Shown here one piece after another: positions 1-8,661 of a stretch of DNA of 64,000 bases. The notes below the pieces were generated by a model that saw only the letters and a list, made by a program, of their open reading frames with translations, had not been told where the DNA came from and ran no database searches. Numbering within the stretch: position 1 is the stretch's first letter; each line of letters begins with the position of its first letter. The position numbers and the translations under genes are program-made. The stretch is from Palsa-504 sp963767565 (GTDB lineage: Bacteria; Actinomycetota; Actinomycetes; Streptosporangiales; Streptosporangiaceae), in assembly GCA_963767565.1 (NCBI GenBank), contig CAVYEG010000001.1:496001-560000 (forward strand), read 5' to 3'.

Positions 1-1
1 C

Positions 2-124
2 CTGATCGGGGTGGTGGTCAAGGCGGCGCAGACCGGGCGGATCGGCGACGGGAAGGTCTGGTCGGTGCCGGTCGAGACGGTGGTCCGGGTGCGCACCGGG
101 GAACGCGGGCCGGACGCGATCTGA
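2..124 (+). CDS. glnB: PII nitrogen regulatory protein, C-terminal end (partial)
   Basis: The window opens inside this gene; only the last 40 codons are present, ending in TGA. The visible residues include the PII C-terminal signature GRIGDGKVW followed by a VETVVRVRTGERG stretch, the conserved end of GlnB/GlnK trimers. PII proteins bind ATP/ADP and 2-oxoglutarate and signal nitrogen status to glutamine synthetase control and ammonium transport. The T-loop lies upstream and cannot be seen. The next gene, 23 bp downstream on the same strand, is its modifying enzyme glnD, the usual actinobacterial arrangement (amtB-glnB-glnD), so glnK is an equally possible symbol. Confidence 0.85.
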   Translation: MIGVVVKAAQTGRIGDGKVWSVPVETVVRVRTGERGPDAI

Positions 125-147
125 CCCCGAACACGATCGGCACAGCC

Positions 148-2397
148 ATGACCGGCCCGGGGGACCTCATCCAGACTTCGTTCGCCGCGGACCGGTCCCG
201 CCGGACCGTTCAGGTCGACCGGTGGCTGGCCGAGCTGCTGGGCGCCGAGCCCGGCGTGGCCCTGGTCGCGGTGGGCGGTTACGGGCGCCGGGAACTGCTG
301 CCCCGCAGCGACCTGGACGTGGTGCTGCTGCACGGCGGCCGCGACGACATCGCCGGCATCGCCGACCGGATCTGGTACCCGGTCTGGGATTCCGGCGCCG
401 AGCTCGACCACGCGGTCCGCACCGTGCCGCAGGCCCGGCGGGTGGCCCGCGGCGACCTGAAGGTCGCGCTCGGGCTGCTGTCGGCCCGGCACGTGGCCGG
501 CGAGGAGGAGCTGACCGAACGGCTGCGCGCGGGCGCGCTGGAAGACTGGCGCGCGGCCGCGCCGATCCGGCTGGCCGAGCTGCACGCCGCCCACGACGAG
601 CGAGCCAGGACGTTCGGCGAGCTGGCCTTCCTGCTCGAACCGGACCTGAAACAGGCCCGCGGCGGCCTGCGGGACGTGCACGCCATCCAGGCCACCGCCG
701 CCGCCTGGGTGGCGCCGGCTCCCGGACCCCGGGTCCGCACCGCCTACGAGCAGATCCTGGACGCCAGGCACGCGCTGCACGAGATCACCGGCCGCCGCCT
801 GGACCGGCTGGTCCTGGAGGAACAGGACGAGGTGGCCCGGACCCTGGGCCTGCTGGACGGGGACGTGCTGCTGCGCATGCTGGCCGGCGCCGCGCGGACC
901 GTGTCCTACGCCGTCGATCACGCCTTCCGCCTGGCCGACCGGGTGGGCGGCCGGTCGGGCGCCCGGCGGCTGCGCCGCCGCTCGCCCGACCGGCGGCCGC
1001 TCGCGGACGGGGTGGTGGAACAGGACGGCGAGGTGGTGCTGGCCCGGGCGGCCGACCCGGCCGGCGACCCGGTCCTGGTGCTGCGGGCCGCGGCGGCCGC
1101 CGCGCAGGCCGGGCTGCCGCTGGCGCCGCGCACGCTGACCCGGCTGACCGAATGCCCGCCGCTGCCCGTCCCGTGGCCCGCCGCGGCCCGCGACGCGCTG
1201 CTGGCCCTGCTCGGGGCGGGCCCGGCCGCGGTCAGCGTCTGGGAGGCGCTGGACACCGAGGGCCTGATCACCGCGCTGATCCCGGACTGGGAGCGGGTCA
1301 GGAACCGGCCGCAGCGCAACCCGCTGCACAAGTTCACCGTGGACCGCCACCTGGCCGAGGCGGCCGCCCACGCGGCCACGCTGGCCCGCGAGGTGGCCCG
1401 CCCCGACCTGCTGCTGCTGGCCGCGCTGCTGCACGACATGGGCAAGGGCTGGCCCGGCGACCACAGCGTCACCGGCGAGGTCGTGGCGCGCGACGTGGCC
1501 CGCCGGCTGGGCCTGCCCGGAGCTGACGTGGAGCTGATCGCCGCGGCCGTCCGGCACCACCTGCTGCTGCCTATGGTGGCTACCCGGCGCGACCTGGACG
1601 ATCCGGTCACGGTCAAGCAGGTAGCGGCGGCGGTGCCCAGCCGGGCGCTGCTGGAACTGCTGCACGCCCTGGCCATCGCCGACGGCCTGGCCACCGGGCC
1701 GGCCGCCTGGAATGACTGGAAGGCCCGGCTGGTCGCCGACCTGGTCCGGCGGGTGGCGGCCGTGCTGGCCGGCGAGCCGGCGCCGGAGCCGGCCCCGCTG
1801 CGCGCAGACCAGCTGGCCCTGGCCGCCGAGGGCGCCCCGGCCGCCACGGTCCGCGGCTGCGAGGTGACCGTGGTCGCCCCCGACCGGCCCGGCCTGCTGT
1901 GGCACGCGGCGGGCGTGCTGGCCTCGCACCGGCTCACGGTGCGCAGCGCCAACGCCACCTCGGTGGACGGCACGGCGGTGAGCGTGTTCGACGTGGAGCC
2001 GGAGTTCGGCGAGCCGCCCGACGCCACGCTGCTGGCCGGCGACCTGCGCCGGATGCTGCAGGGCCGGCTGGACGTCGAGGACCGGCTGGAGCGGCGGGCC
2101 CGCGCCGCGACCAGGCGCAGTTCCGCCGTACCCGCCCCCAAGGTCACCCTGCTCGACGGGGCCTCGGCCACCGCCACCGTGGTGGAGGTCCGCGCGCACG
2201 ACGCGCCCGGCCTGCTCTGGCGGGTGGGCCGGGCGCTGGGCGAATGCGGTCTGGACGTGCGCGCGGCCCGGGTCGAGACGCTCGGCGCCGAGGTCGTCGA
2301 CGTGTTCTACGTGACCGGCTCCGACGGCCAGCCCCTGGCCGACGCCGGCCTGCGCCGCGCCACCGTCAGTTCCGTCCTGGCCGCCCTGGCCGGCTGA
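148..2397 (+). CDS. glnD: [protein-PII] uridylyltransferase/adenylyltransferase GlnD
   Basis: Bifunctional nucleotidyltransferase and nucleotidyl-removing enzyme that modifies PII in the cytosol; in actinobacteria it usually adenylylates. 749 residues, normal length. Domains in order: nucleotidyltransferase with the GGYGRRELLPRSDLD signature near residues 30-55 (G-G then D-x-D metal ligands); a helical GlnD-type middle; an HD phosphohydrolase domain with LLHDMGKG near residue 430; and two C-terminal ACT domains, each opening with a DxPGLLW motif (near 580 and 690), which sense glutamine. Start: ATG 23 bp after glnB. No strong ribosome binding site is visible, so translation may be coupled to glnB. 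Confidence 0.93.
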   Translation: MTGPGDLIQTSFAADRSRRTVQVDRWLAELLGAEPGVALVAVGGYGRRELLPRSDLDVVLLHGGRDDIAGIADRIWYPVWDSGAELDHAVRTVPQARRVARGDLKVALGLLSARHVAGEEELTERLRAGALEDWRAAAPIRLAELHAAHDERARTFGELAFLLEPDLKQARGGLRDVHAIQATAAAWVAPAPGPRVRTAYEQILDARHALHEITGRRLDRLVLEEQDEVARTLGLLDGDVLLRMLAGAARTVSYAVDHAFRLADRVGGRSGARRLRRRSPDRRPLADGVVEQDGEVVLARAADPAGDPVLVLRAAAAAAQAGLPLAPRTLTRLTECPPLPVPWPAAARDALLALLGAGPAAVSVWEALDTEGLITALIPDWERVRNRPQRNPLHKFTVDRHLAEAAAHAATLAREVARPDLLLLAALLHDMGKGWPGDHSVTGEVVARDVARRLGLPGADVELIAAAVRHHLLLPMVATRRDLDDPVTVKQVAAAVPSRALLELLHALAIADGLATGPAAWNDWKARLVADLVRRVAAVLAGEPAPEPAPLRADQLALAAEGAPAATVRGCEVTVVAPDRPGLLWHAAGVLASHRLTVRSANATSVDGTAVSVFDVEPEFGEPPDATLLAGDLRRMLQGRLDVEDRLERRARAATRRSSAVPAPKVTLLDGASATATVVEVRAHDAPGLLWRVGRALGECGLDVRAARVETLGAEVVDVFYVTGSDGQPLADAGLRRATVSSVLAALAG

Positions 2398-2423
2398 GGA
2401 CCACCCCCGATCGCCCGGCCGCC

Positions 2424-2514
2424 GACCCACCTGCCGCCGTGCGGCCGGCTCGAGGACCCACCTGCCACCGCCCGCCCGGCCATGGACCCACCTACCACCG
2501 CCCGCCCGGTAGCC
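2424..2514 (+). repeat. 30-31 bp tandem repeat, three copies, between glnD and ffh
   Basis: Three imperfect units begin at 2424, 2455 and 2485, each opening GACCCACCT and continuing (G/A)CC(G/A)CCG. They fill most of the 124-bp gap and end a few bases before the ffh GTG start, so they make up the 5' untranslated region of ffh if there is a promoter in the gap. Two small inverted blocks rich in CCGCCCG/CGGGC are included, but I see no clear terminator. Confidence 0.8.
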
Positions 2515-2521
2515 TGGGTAG

Positions 2522-4222
2522 GTGTTCGAGACCCTTGCTGACCGGCTGACGCAGGTTTTCTCCGCGCTGCGCGGCCGGGGACGGCTCACCCCTGCCGACA
2601 TCGACGCGACCACCAGGGAAATCCGCATCGCGCTGCTCGAGGCGGACGTCGCCCTGCCGGTCGTCAGGCAGTTCATCGCCCGGGTCAAGGAGCGGGCCAG
2701 CGGCGAGGAGGTCTCCGCCGCGCTGAACCCGGCCCAGCAGGTCATCAAGATCGTGCACGAGGAACTGGTCGGCATCCTGGGCGGCGAGACCAGGCGGCTG
2801 CGGTTCGCCAAGACGCCGCCGACCGTGCTCATGCTGGCCGGCCTGCAGGGTTCAGGAAAGACCACGCTGGCGGCCAAGCTCGCCCTGTGGCTGAAGGCCC
2901 AGGGCAACACGCCCATGCTCGTCGCCGCCGACCTGCAGCGGCCCAACGCCGTGCAGCAGCTCGAGGTGCTCGGCCAGCGGGCCGGCGTCCCGGTGTACGC
3001 CCCGTTCCCCGGCAACGGGGTCGGCGATCCGGTCCAGGCTGCGCGGCAGTCGATCGAGGAAGCCCAGCGGCGCCAGCAGAACATGGTCATCATCGACACC
3101 GCGGGCCGCACCGGCGTCGACGCGGAGATGATGGCCCAGGCCGTCGCGATCAGGGACGCCACCCAGCCGGACGAGGTCCTGTTCGTGGTGGACGCCATGA
3201 TCGGCCAGGACGCGGTGGCCACGGCCCAGGCCTTCCTGGACGGCGTGGGCTACGACGGCGTCGTGCTGACCAAGCTGGACGGCGACGCCCGCGGCGGCGC
3301 CGCGCTGTCCATCGTGGAGCTCACCGGGCGGCCGATCATGTTCGCTTCCTCGGGCGAGAAGCTCGAGGACTTCGACCTGTTCCACCCGGACCGGATGGCC
3401 TCCCGGATCCTGGACCTGGGCGACGTGCTGACCCTGATCGAGCAGGCCGAGAAGGCCTTCGACCGGGACCAGACCGAGTCGCTGGCGGGCCGGATCGCCT
3501 CCGGCGAGGGCTTTACCCTTGAGGATTTCGTCGAGCAGCTGTCCATGGTCCGCAAGCTCGGGCCGATCGGCAACCTGCTCGGCATGCTGCCCGGAGCGGC
3601 CAAGAACCGGGAGCTGCTGTCCCAGGTCAGCGACAAGGACCTGGACCGGGCCGAGGCCATCGTGCGGTCCATGACCCCCGAGGAACGGCGCAACCCCAAG
3701 ATCATCAACGGCTCCCGGCGGGCCCGCATCGCGGGCGGCTCCGGCGTCGCCGTCGGCGAGGTCTCGCAGCTGATCACGAACTTCTACGAGGGCCAGAAGC
3801 AGATGAAGGCCATGTTCAGCGGCGCCATGCCGGGCATGCCGCCCGGCATGGGTGCCATGGCCCGCCGCGCCGCCGCCAAGCAGACCCGCGGCAAGAAGGG
3901 CAAGAAGAAGCCCGCCCGCAGCGGCGACCCCCGCCGCGCCGCCGAACTCGCCCGCGGCACCGGCACCGGCACCGGGGCCCAGGCCCCAGCCGGCCAGGGC
4001 CCGGCCAGCACCGGGGGCGCCAGCACGCCGCCCGGCCTCGGCGGAGCCCCGGCCGCCCTCGGCGGCGCTGGCGGCCTCGGCGGCCTGCCCGAAGGCTTCC
4101 CCGAGAGCCTGGCCGACGGCCTGGCCAACCTGCCCTCCGGCCTGAACTTCCCGCCCCCCCAGCAGGGCAACGTCCCCGCCGCCTTCCGCGGCGGCAACAA
4201 GCGCCGCGACAAAAAAAAGTAA
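2522..4222 (+). CDS. ffh: signal recognition particle GTPase Ffh (SRP54)
   Basis: Core protein of the signal recognition particle; binds 4.5S RNA and signal peptides of nascent membrane proteins and delivers ribosomes to FtsY. Domains: N-terminal four-helix bundle (1-90), GTPase G domain with P-loop GLQGSGKTTLAAKLA near residue 105, DTAGR near 190 and TKLDGDARGG near 245, then the methionine-rich M domain (about 300-445) with a flexible MPGMPPGMGAMARR segment. 566 residues, longer than the roughly 450-520 typical of the family because of a low-complexity Gly/Ala/Pro tail after about residue 450, starting with a basic KKGKKKPAR stretch. GTG start, since the preceding 5' region is repeat DNA and the protein begins at the usual MFETL. 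Confidence 0.95.
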   Translation: MFETLADRLTQVFSALRGRGRLTPADIDATTREIRIALLEADVALPVVRQFIARVKERASGEEVSAALNPAQQVIKIVHEELVGILGGETRRLRFAKTPPTVLMLAGLQGSGKTTLAAKLALWLKAQGNTPMLVAADLQRPNAVQQLEVLGQRAGVPVYAPFPGNGVGDPVQAARQSIEEAQRRQQNMVIIDTAGRTGVDAEMMAQAVAIRDATQPDEVLFVVDAMIGQDAVATAQAFLDGVGYDGVVLTKLDGDARGGAALSIVELTGRPIMFASSGEKLEDFDLFHPDRMASRILDLGDVLTLIEQAEKAFDRDQTESLAGRIASGEGFTLEDFVEQLSMVRKLGPIGNLLGMLPGAAKNRELLSQVSDKDLDRAEAIVRSMTPEERRNPKIINGSRRARIAGGSGVAVGEVSQLITNFYEGQKQMKAMFSGAMPGMPPGMGAMARRAAAKQTRGKKGKKKPARSGDPRRAAELARGTGTGTGAQAPAGQGPASTGGASTPPGLGGAPAALGGAGGLGGLPEGFPESLADGLANLPSGLNFPPPQQGNVPAAFRGGNKRRDKKK

Positions 4223-4240
4223 CGCGCGAACCCATTTCCC

Positions 4241-4289
4241 TGATCGCGGGCACTTCTGGTCGCTATTCAGCCATTTCTGCCCGCGATCA
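4241..4289. terminator. inverted repeat between convergent ffh and DNA ligase
   Basis: A perfect 12-bp stem, TGATCGCGGGCA at 4241-4252 and its complement at 4278-4289, with a 25-nt loop. It lies just past the ffh stop between two converging genes, so a bidirectional terminator is the natural reading. No T-run follows directly. A second small CCCCT/AGGGG hairpin followed by GCAAAAATG lies near 4384-4402. Confidence 0.55.
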
Positions 4290-4426
4290 TGGAGTCAAGC
4301 CCTCCGCGGCCGGGCTCACGCATCCCACCGGCCCCTGAAATCACACACCTGATCAAGATCAACTTTTCCTGGACCGCTACACCCCCTATGAGGGGCAAAA
4401 ATGTCCACGATCTCGCTAGGCCAGCT

Positions 4427-5944
4427 TCACTCCGGGGACAGGGAGCGGACGGTGTCGATGGTGTCGGCCTCGGCGGCGGGCTTGTCCTCCCGGTAGCGCA
4501 GCACGCGGGCGAACCGCAGGGCCAGGCCGCCCGGATACCGGGGACTGCGCTGCACGCCGTCGAAGGCCACCTCGACCACCAGTTCCGGCCGCACGTACAC
4601 GGTCCAGGCATCGCGCCGTTCCTCGAGCGCCAGCAAGCGCGAAGTCTGCCAGGTCAGCAGCTCGTCGGTCAGCCCCTTGAACGTCTTGCCCAGCATGACG
4701 AAACCGCCGGCGGCCGGGTCGCGTGCGCCCAGGTGCAAGTTGGACAGCCAGCCGTGGCGCCGCCCGTGGCCCCACTCGACGGCCAGCACCACCAGGTCCA
4801 GGGTGTGCCGCGGCTTGACCTTGATCCACCCGGCCCCCCGGCGGCCCGCCGCGTACGGCGCGTCCAGCGACTTGACCACCACGCCCTCGTGGCCGTGGGC
4901 CAGCGCGTCGGCGAAGAACTCGGTGGCGGCCGGGACCGAGTCGGTGACCAGCCGGGGCATGAGCAGCTCGGGCGGCACCGCCCAGGCCAGCTCGGCGTGC
5001 CGCTTCCAGCCCGGCAGGTCGATCAGGTCCGCGCCGTCGCGATGCAGCGCGTCGAACAGGAACACCGACAACGGCGGGCCATCGGCGGAATCAGCGCTGG
5101 CCGCGCGGGCCGCGGTGTCCTGGAACGGCAGCGGCCGCCCGTCCGCGCGCAGCGCGATCAGCTCGCCGTCGAATACCGCCGCCCGCACCGGCAGCCGGCC
5201 CAGCGCCGCCACCACCTCGGGCAGCCGGCCCGTGATCTCGTCCAGGGTCCGGGTGAACAGCCGCACGGCCCCGCCCAGGACGTGGGCCTGGATCCTGATC
5301 CCGTCCAGCTTCCACTCCACTGCCGCCGTGCCCGGGCCGATCTTGGCCAGCGCGTCCTCCATGGTCGGCGCGCTGGCGGCCAGCATGGGCCGCACCGGCC
5401 GGCCTACCTCCAGGCCGAACGCCCCCAGCGCCGCGCTCCCGCCCGCCAGCGCCGCGGCCGCGACCACGCCCAGCGAGCCGCGCAGCATCACGGCCCGGCG
5501 CACGCCGGCCACCGGGACCGCGGCCGCGCGGGCCACTGCGTCGGTCATCACCCCCTCCAGCGCGCCCTGGCGCAGCTCACCCGACAGCAGCCCGACCAGG
5601 AACCGCTGCTCGCCGGCGGTGGCCCGGCCGAACAGCTCGCCGACCAGCGCCTTGCGCGCCGCCGCCGAGCCCTTCCCGGACACCGCGCCGATCGCGGACA
5701 GGGCCGCGTCGACCTCGCTCAGCGTCAGCGACGGCGCAGCCGCCGGCGCAAACCCGTCCCGGAGGGAAGCCCAGCCGACCCCGACCTGCCGCTGCGGCAG
5801 CTCACCGGACAGGTACGCCACCGCGATCGGCACCTCGAGCGGGCCGGCCTCGCGCAGCGCGGCGGCCAGCGCGTCGATCTTGGCCAGCCGGGCCCCGGTC
5901 GCGGCCACGGCCTGCGACACCTCGGCGATCCGGCTGAGCAGCAT
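4427..5944 (-). CDS. ligB: ATP-dependent DNA ligase (LigB-like)
   Basis: Seals DNA nicks through an enzyme-adenylate intermediate. 505 residues, close to mycobacterial LigB (about 507). The N-terminal alpha-helical DNA-binding domain (about 1-200) is followed by the nucleotidyltransferase core: motif I WKLDGIRI with the adenylated Lys near residue 212, motif III FDGEL near 260, motif IV HEGVVVKSL near 355, motif V IKVKPRHTLDLV near 375, and an OB-fold ending at about 500. It is accessory to the essential NAD-dependent LigA. It is the last gene of a minus-strand block, 7 bp after the helix-hairpin-helix protein gene. Confidence 0.92.
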   Translation of the reverse strand: MLLSRIAEVSQAVAATGARLAKIDALAAALREAGPLEVPIAVAYLSGELPQRQVGVGWASLRDGFAPAAAPSLTLSEVDAALSAIGAVSGKGSAAARKALVGELFGRATAGEQRFLVGLLSGELRQGALEGVMTDAVARAAAVPVAGVRRAVMLRGSLGVVAAAALAGGSAALGAFGLEVGRPVRPMLAASAPTMEDALAKIGPGTAAVEWKLDGIRIQAHVLGGAVRLFTRTLDEITGRLPEVVAALGRLPVRAAVFDGELIALRADGRPLPFQDTAARAASADSADGPPLSVFLFDALHRDGADLIDLPGWKRHAELAWAVPPELLMPRLVTDSVPAATEFFADALAHGHEGVVVKSLDAPYAAGRRGAGWIKVKPRHTLDLVVLAVEWGHGRRHGWLSNLHLGARDPAAGGFVMLGKTFKGLTDELLTWQTSRLLALEERRDAWTVYVRPELVVEVAFDGVQRSPRYPGGLALRFARVLRYREDKPAAEADTIDTVRSLSPE

Positions 5945-5951
5945 GGACCGG

Positions 5952-6656
5952 TCAGGTGAACAGCATCAGGTCGCGGAGGTGGTCCACCCGGTCCGGCGAC
6001 AGCGAGGTGTAGGCGCACAGCTCATCGGCGCTGGCGAACCGGCCGCCCAGCCGGTCGCGGGCCGCCAGCACGTCGCTGACCTCGGCCGGGGTCAGGCCCA
6101 GCTGGCCCGCCAGGACCGGACCGGGACAGTTGTTCACGTCCACCAGGCCGCCGTCGTCGTAGTTCCTGGGCAGGTCGGGCCGGCCGATCCGCAGGTCCCT
6201 GGCCAGGGCCGGGTTGCTGGTGACCAGGTGCCTGGCCTGCTTCCTGGCCTCGATCCTGCTCTGGGCCTCGGCCACCGCTTCGCGGTTGCGCTCGGCCCGG
6301 CCCGCCGGGCCGGGCGGGATCGGGACCGGCTGGCCGCGCCCGGGCCGGAACAGCACGGCGGAGTGGATCGCCGCGCAGCCCGCCAGCGCGATGACGAAGC
6401 CGCCGACCGCGGCGCCCGCGCCGCTGTTGGAGTTCACCGCGCCGACCGCCACGATCATCGCGATGGTGGCGGCCAGGTACGCCGAGAACACCGCCCAGTC
6501 CAGTTTCCTGCGGTTGATGACCGCGAAGGCCAGGAACGGCACGAAGGACAGGAAGCCGATCGAGGCGACCGGGACCGAAGCCCAGGCGACCTGGCGCCCC
6601 AGGCCGGGCCGCTTGCGCGGCGCGGGCTGGTAGCCGTTCCAGTTGGCTGGCGTCAC
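5952..6656 (-). CDS. membrane protein with C-terminal helix-hairpin-helix domain
   Basis: 234 residues. The N-terminal part has a basic start and two or three hydrophobic segments (about residues 20-100, including an SAYLAATIAMIVAVGAV stretch); a helical Arg/Glu-rich linker (about 120-165) follows; the last 65 residues resemble a ComEA/PulK-type helix-hairpin-helix unit with VDVNNCPGPVLAGQLGL and a second hairpin SADELCAYTSLSPDRV. Start: GTG at 6656 with a GGAGGGAGG ribosome binding site 5 nt upstream; a longer reading frame exists upstream but runs antisense-frame through livM. Such domains bind DNA or proteins non-specifically; no precise function can be given. It lies between the transporter and the ligase and may be cotranscribed with both. 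Confidence 0.8.
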   Translation of the reverse strand: MTPANWNGYQPAPRKRPGLGRQVAWASVPVASIGFLSFVPFLAFAVINRRKLDWAVFSAYLAATIAMIVAVGAVNSNSGAGAAVGGFVIALAGCAAIHSAVLFRPGRGQPVPIPPGPAGRAERNREAVAEAQSRIEARKQARHLVTSNPALARDLRIGRPDLPRNYDDGGLVDVNNCPGPVLAGQLGLTPAEVSDVLAARDRLGGRFASADELCAYTSLSPDRVDHLRDLMLFT

Positions 6657-6688
6657 GCTGGCCTCCCTCCGGTGCCTGCAGACCCAGC

Positions 6689-7789
6689 CTAGCCGGGCCG
6701 GCCGCCGCCTCGCCGGGACCGCGACCGCGGCCGGGACCGCGACCGCGGCCGGGACCGGCGGCCGCCGCTGCCCGGGGTCCACAGGTAGTACCCGACCGGG
6801 AACAGCCGGACGTGCAGGTGCTCGTCGACCAGCCCCCACAGCCCGCGCCGCGCGAAGATCGCGACCGCCATCGCGACCAGGCCCAAGATGATCAGGTACC
6901 AGGCGTTGTAGGACTGCAGCGCCTGCTGCAGGATCATGTACACGACGGTGCCGAGGATCGGCCCCTCGATCGTGCCCAGCCCGCCGATGATCACCGCGAA
7001 CGCCATCTCGGCCGTCCACTGCACGCTGAACACCGCGCTGGGCTGCACGATGAGCTGGCTGACGGCCAGCAGCGCGCCGGCCGCCCCGCACCCGATCCCG
7101 GCCACCACGAAGACCAGCATCCGGGCCAGGCCCACCCGCGCGCCCGAGCTGCGCGCGGCCACCTCGTCATCTCGCACCGCGGTCAGCACCAGCCCGAGCC
7201 TGCTGCGCAGCAGCAGGTACACGGCGACCAGCGCGAGCACCGTGACGGCCAGCCCGATCCAGTACGTGTACGCCTCCAGCACCGCCGAGCCGAGGTCGGG
7301 CGTGTGCGGCAGCGACAGGCCGGTCCCGCCGCCGATGGAGGGGAACTTCTCGATGATCAGCAGGACGGTCGTGGCCAGCACCCAGGTGGCGATCGCGAAG
7401 TAACCGCTGCGCAGCCGCGAGACCAGCCACCACATCGGCAGCGCGGCCACGCCGCAGCCGATCGCCGCGATCGGCAGCGCGGTGAACATCGACAGGTTGT
7501 GGATGTTCAGGATCAGCACGAAGTACGCGCCCAGCCCCACGAACGCCTGCTGTCCCACCGATACCAGGCCCGCGTACCCGGCCAGCAGGTTCCACATGCT
7601 GGCCAGGGTCAAGATGATGAACGCCTGGACCAGGATGGTCTCGGTCCCGGCGCCCACCAGGTAGGGGAACAGCGCGAGCACCACCACGACGACCAGGGCG
7701 CCGAGCCCGGTCCAGGCCACGTTCCGCCGTGACCGGGTCACACGGTATTTTTCGGCCGAACGGGCCGTGGTTTCTGCCACCGCGGTCAC
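6689..7789 (-). CDS. livM: branched-chain amino acid-type ABC transporter permease LivM
   Basis: Second inner-membrane permease of a HAAT-family importer. 366 residues with about ten hydrophobic segments; the family's YAGLVSVGQQAFVGLGAY sequence lies near residues 70-90 and the cytoplasmic coupling region (AVRDDEVAARSSG) near residue 225. GTG start overlaps the livH stop by 4 bp (GTGA), indicating translational coupling. The C-terminus after about residue 340 is unusual: a (Arg-Ser/Pro)-rich tail encoded by an 18-bp tandem repeat. Substrate could be branched-chain amino acids, urea or short amides; the sequence does not decide. Confidence 0.92.
   Translation of the reverse strand: MTAVAETTARSAEKYRVTRSRRNVAWTGLGALVVVVVLALFPYLVGAGTETILVQAFIILTLASMWNLLAGYAGLVSVGQQAFVGLGAYFVLILNIHNLSMFTALPIAAIGCGVAALPMWWLVSRLRSGYFAIATWVLATTVLLIIEKFPSIGGGTGLSLPHTPDLGSAVLEAYTYWIGLAVTVLALVAVYLLLRSRLGLVLTAVRDDEVAARSSGARVGLARMLVFVVAGIGCGAAGALLAVSQLIVQPSAVFSVQWTAEMAFAVIIGGLGTIEGPILGTVVYMILQQALQSYNAWYLIILGLVAMAVAIFARRGLWGLVDEHLHVRLFPVGYYLWTPGSGGRRSRPRSRSRPRSRSRRGGGRPG
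6713..6757 (-). repeat. 18-bp tandem repeat in the 3' end of livM
   Basis: Two and a half copies of CCGGGACCGCGACCGCGG (starts 6713, 6731, 6749). In frame they add an Arg/Ser/Pro tail to LivM, past the last membrane helix. Confidence 0.85.
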
Positions 7790-8661
7790 GAGGTGCTCCT
7801 CCGGGCGATGAGGCCCTGCGGGCGCAGGACCAGCACGGCCAGGAAGACGATGTACCCGGCCAGGAACTCATCCGAGCCGCTGATCTGGGCGCCGATGGCC
7901 TGGGAGACGCCGAGGACCACGCCGCCGAGCAGCGTGCCCCACAGCGAGCCGAGCCCGCCGATGACCACCGCGGCGAACGCGAACAGCAGGATCGTGTCGG
8001 TGCCCGTGGTGGGTGCGAACTGGGAGTACATGCCGTATGCGATGCCGGCCAGCGCTACGGTGCCGAACGCGATGGCCGCCGCGATCCCGAACACGTGCCG
8101 GTAGTCGATCCCGGACAGCTGGGCCGCCTCCTGGTCGTCGGCTACCGCCCGGATCAGCCGCCCGTACCTGGACCGGGACAGGAAGTACTGCAGGCCGAGC
8201 AGGACCACCACGGCCACGGCGAAGATCAGCAGCAGCAGGTAGGCGATGGATATCTGCGAGCCGATCGAGAACGAGCTGGTGATGATGGCGTTGTTGACTC
8301 CGAGCGAGTGGCTGTTGGCGCTGAAGAACTGCAGCAGCCCGTTCTCGATCACTACCGACAGCCCGAACGTGACCAGCAGCGTGGTCAGGACGCTGCGGTC
8401 GAGCGCGGCCTGGATCACGGTCCGCTGCAGCACGTAGCCCAGCACCGCCATCAGCGGGACCACGATCACGAACGACCACAGCACCGGGATGTGGGTAACC
8501 GTGATGACGCCGACCGCCACGTAGCCGCCGATGACGGCCAGGTCGCCGTGCGCCAGGTTGACCACCTTCATGACGCCGAACATCAGCGAGAGCCCGCAGG
8601 CGAACAGCGCGTACAGGCCGCCGACCAGGATCCCCTGGATGACGTCGTTGACCCAGACCAT
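7786..8661 (-). CDS. livH: branched-chain amino acid-type ABC transporter permease LivH
   Basis: First membrane permease of the transporter; 291 residues, normal length. Starts with the family-typical VNDVIQGILVGGLYALFACG, followed by NLAHGDLAVIGGYVAVG near residue 38 and ADDQEAAQLSGID, the coupling-helix region, near residue 140. ATG with GAGGAAGCCTT just upstream. The preceding gene livF stays open 79 bp into this one, a much larger overlap than the 4-bp overlaps elsewhere in the operon. Confidence 0.93.
   Translation of the reverse strand: MVWVNDVIQGILVGGLYALFACGLSLMFGVMKVVNLAHGDLAVIGGYVAVGVITVTHIPVLWSFVIVVPLMAVLGYVLQRTVIQAALDRSVLTTLLVTFGLSVVIENGLLQFFSANSHSLGVNNAIITSSFSIGSQISIAYLLLLIFAVAVVVLLGLQYFLSRSRYGRLIRAVADDQEAAQLSGIDYRHVFGIAAAIAFGTVALAGIAYGMYSQFAPTTGTDTILLFAFAAVVIGGLGSLWGTLLGGVVLGVSQAIGAQISGSDEFLAGYIVFLAVLVLRPQGLIARRSTS

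Noticed and set aside
222..1526. Arg/Ala-rich open frame overlapping glnD
   Set aside because: Typical high-GC frame shadow with no motif; glnD in the other frame is complete and convincing.
4289..6692. Plus-strand open frames across the ligase and helix-hairpin-helix gene
   Set aside because: Shadow of the minus-strand genes; no start signals or domains.
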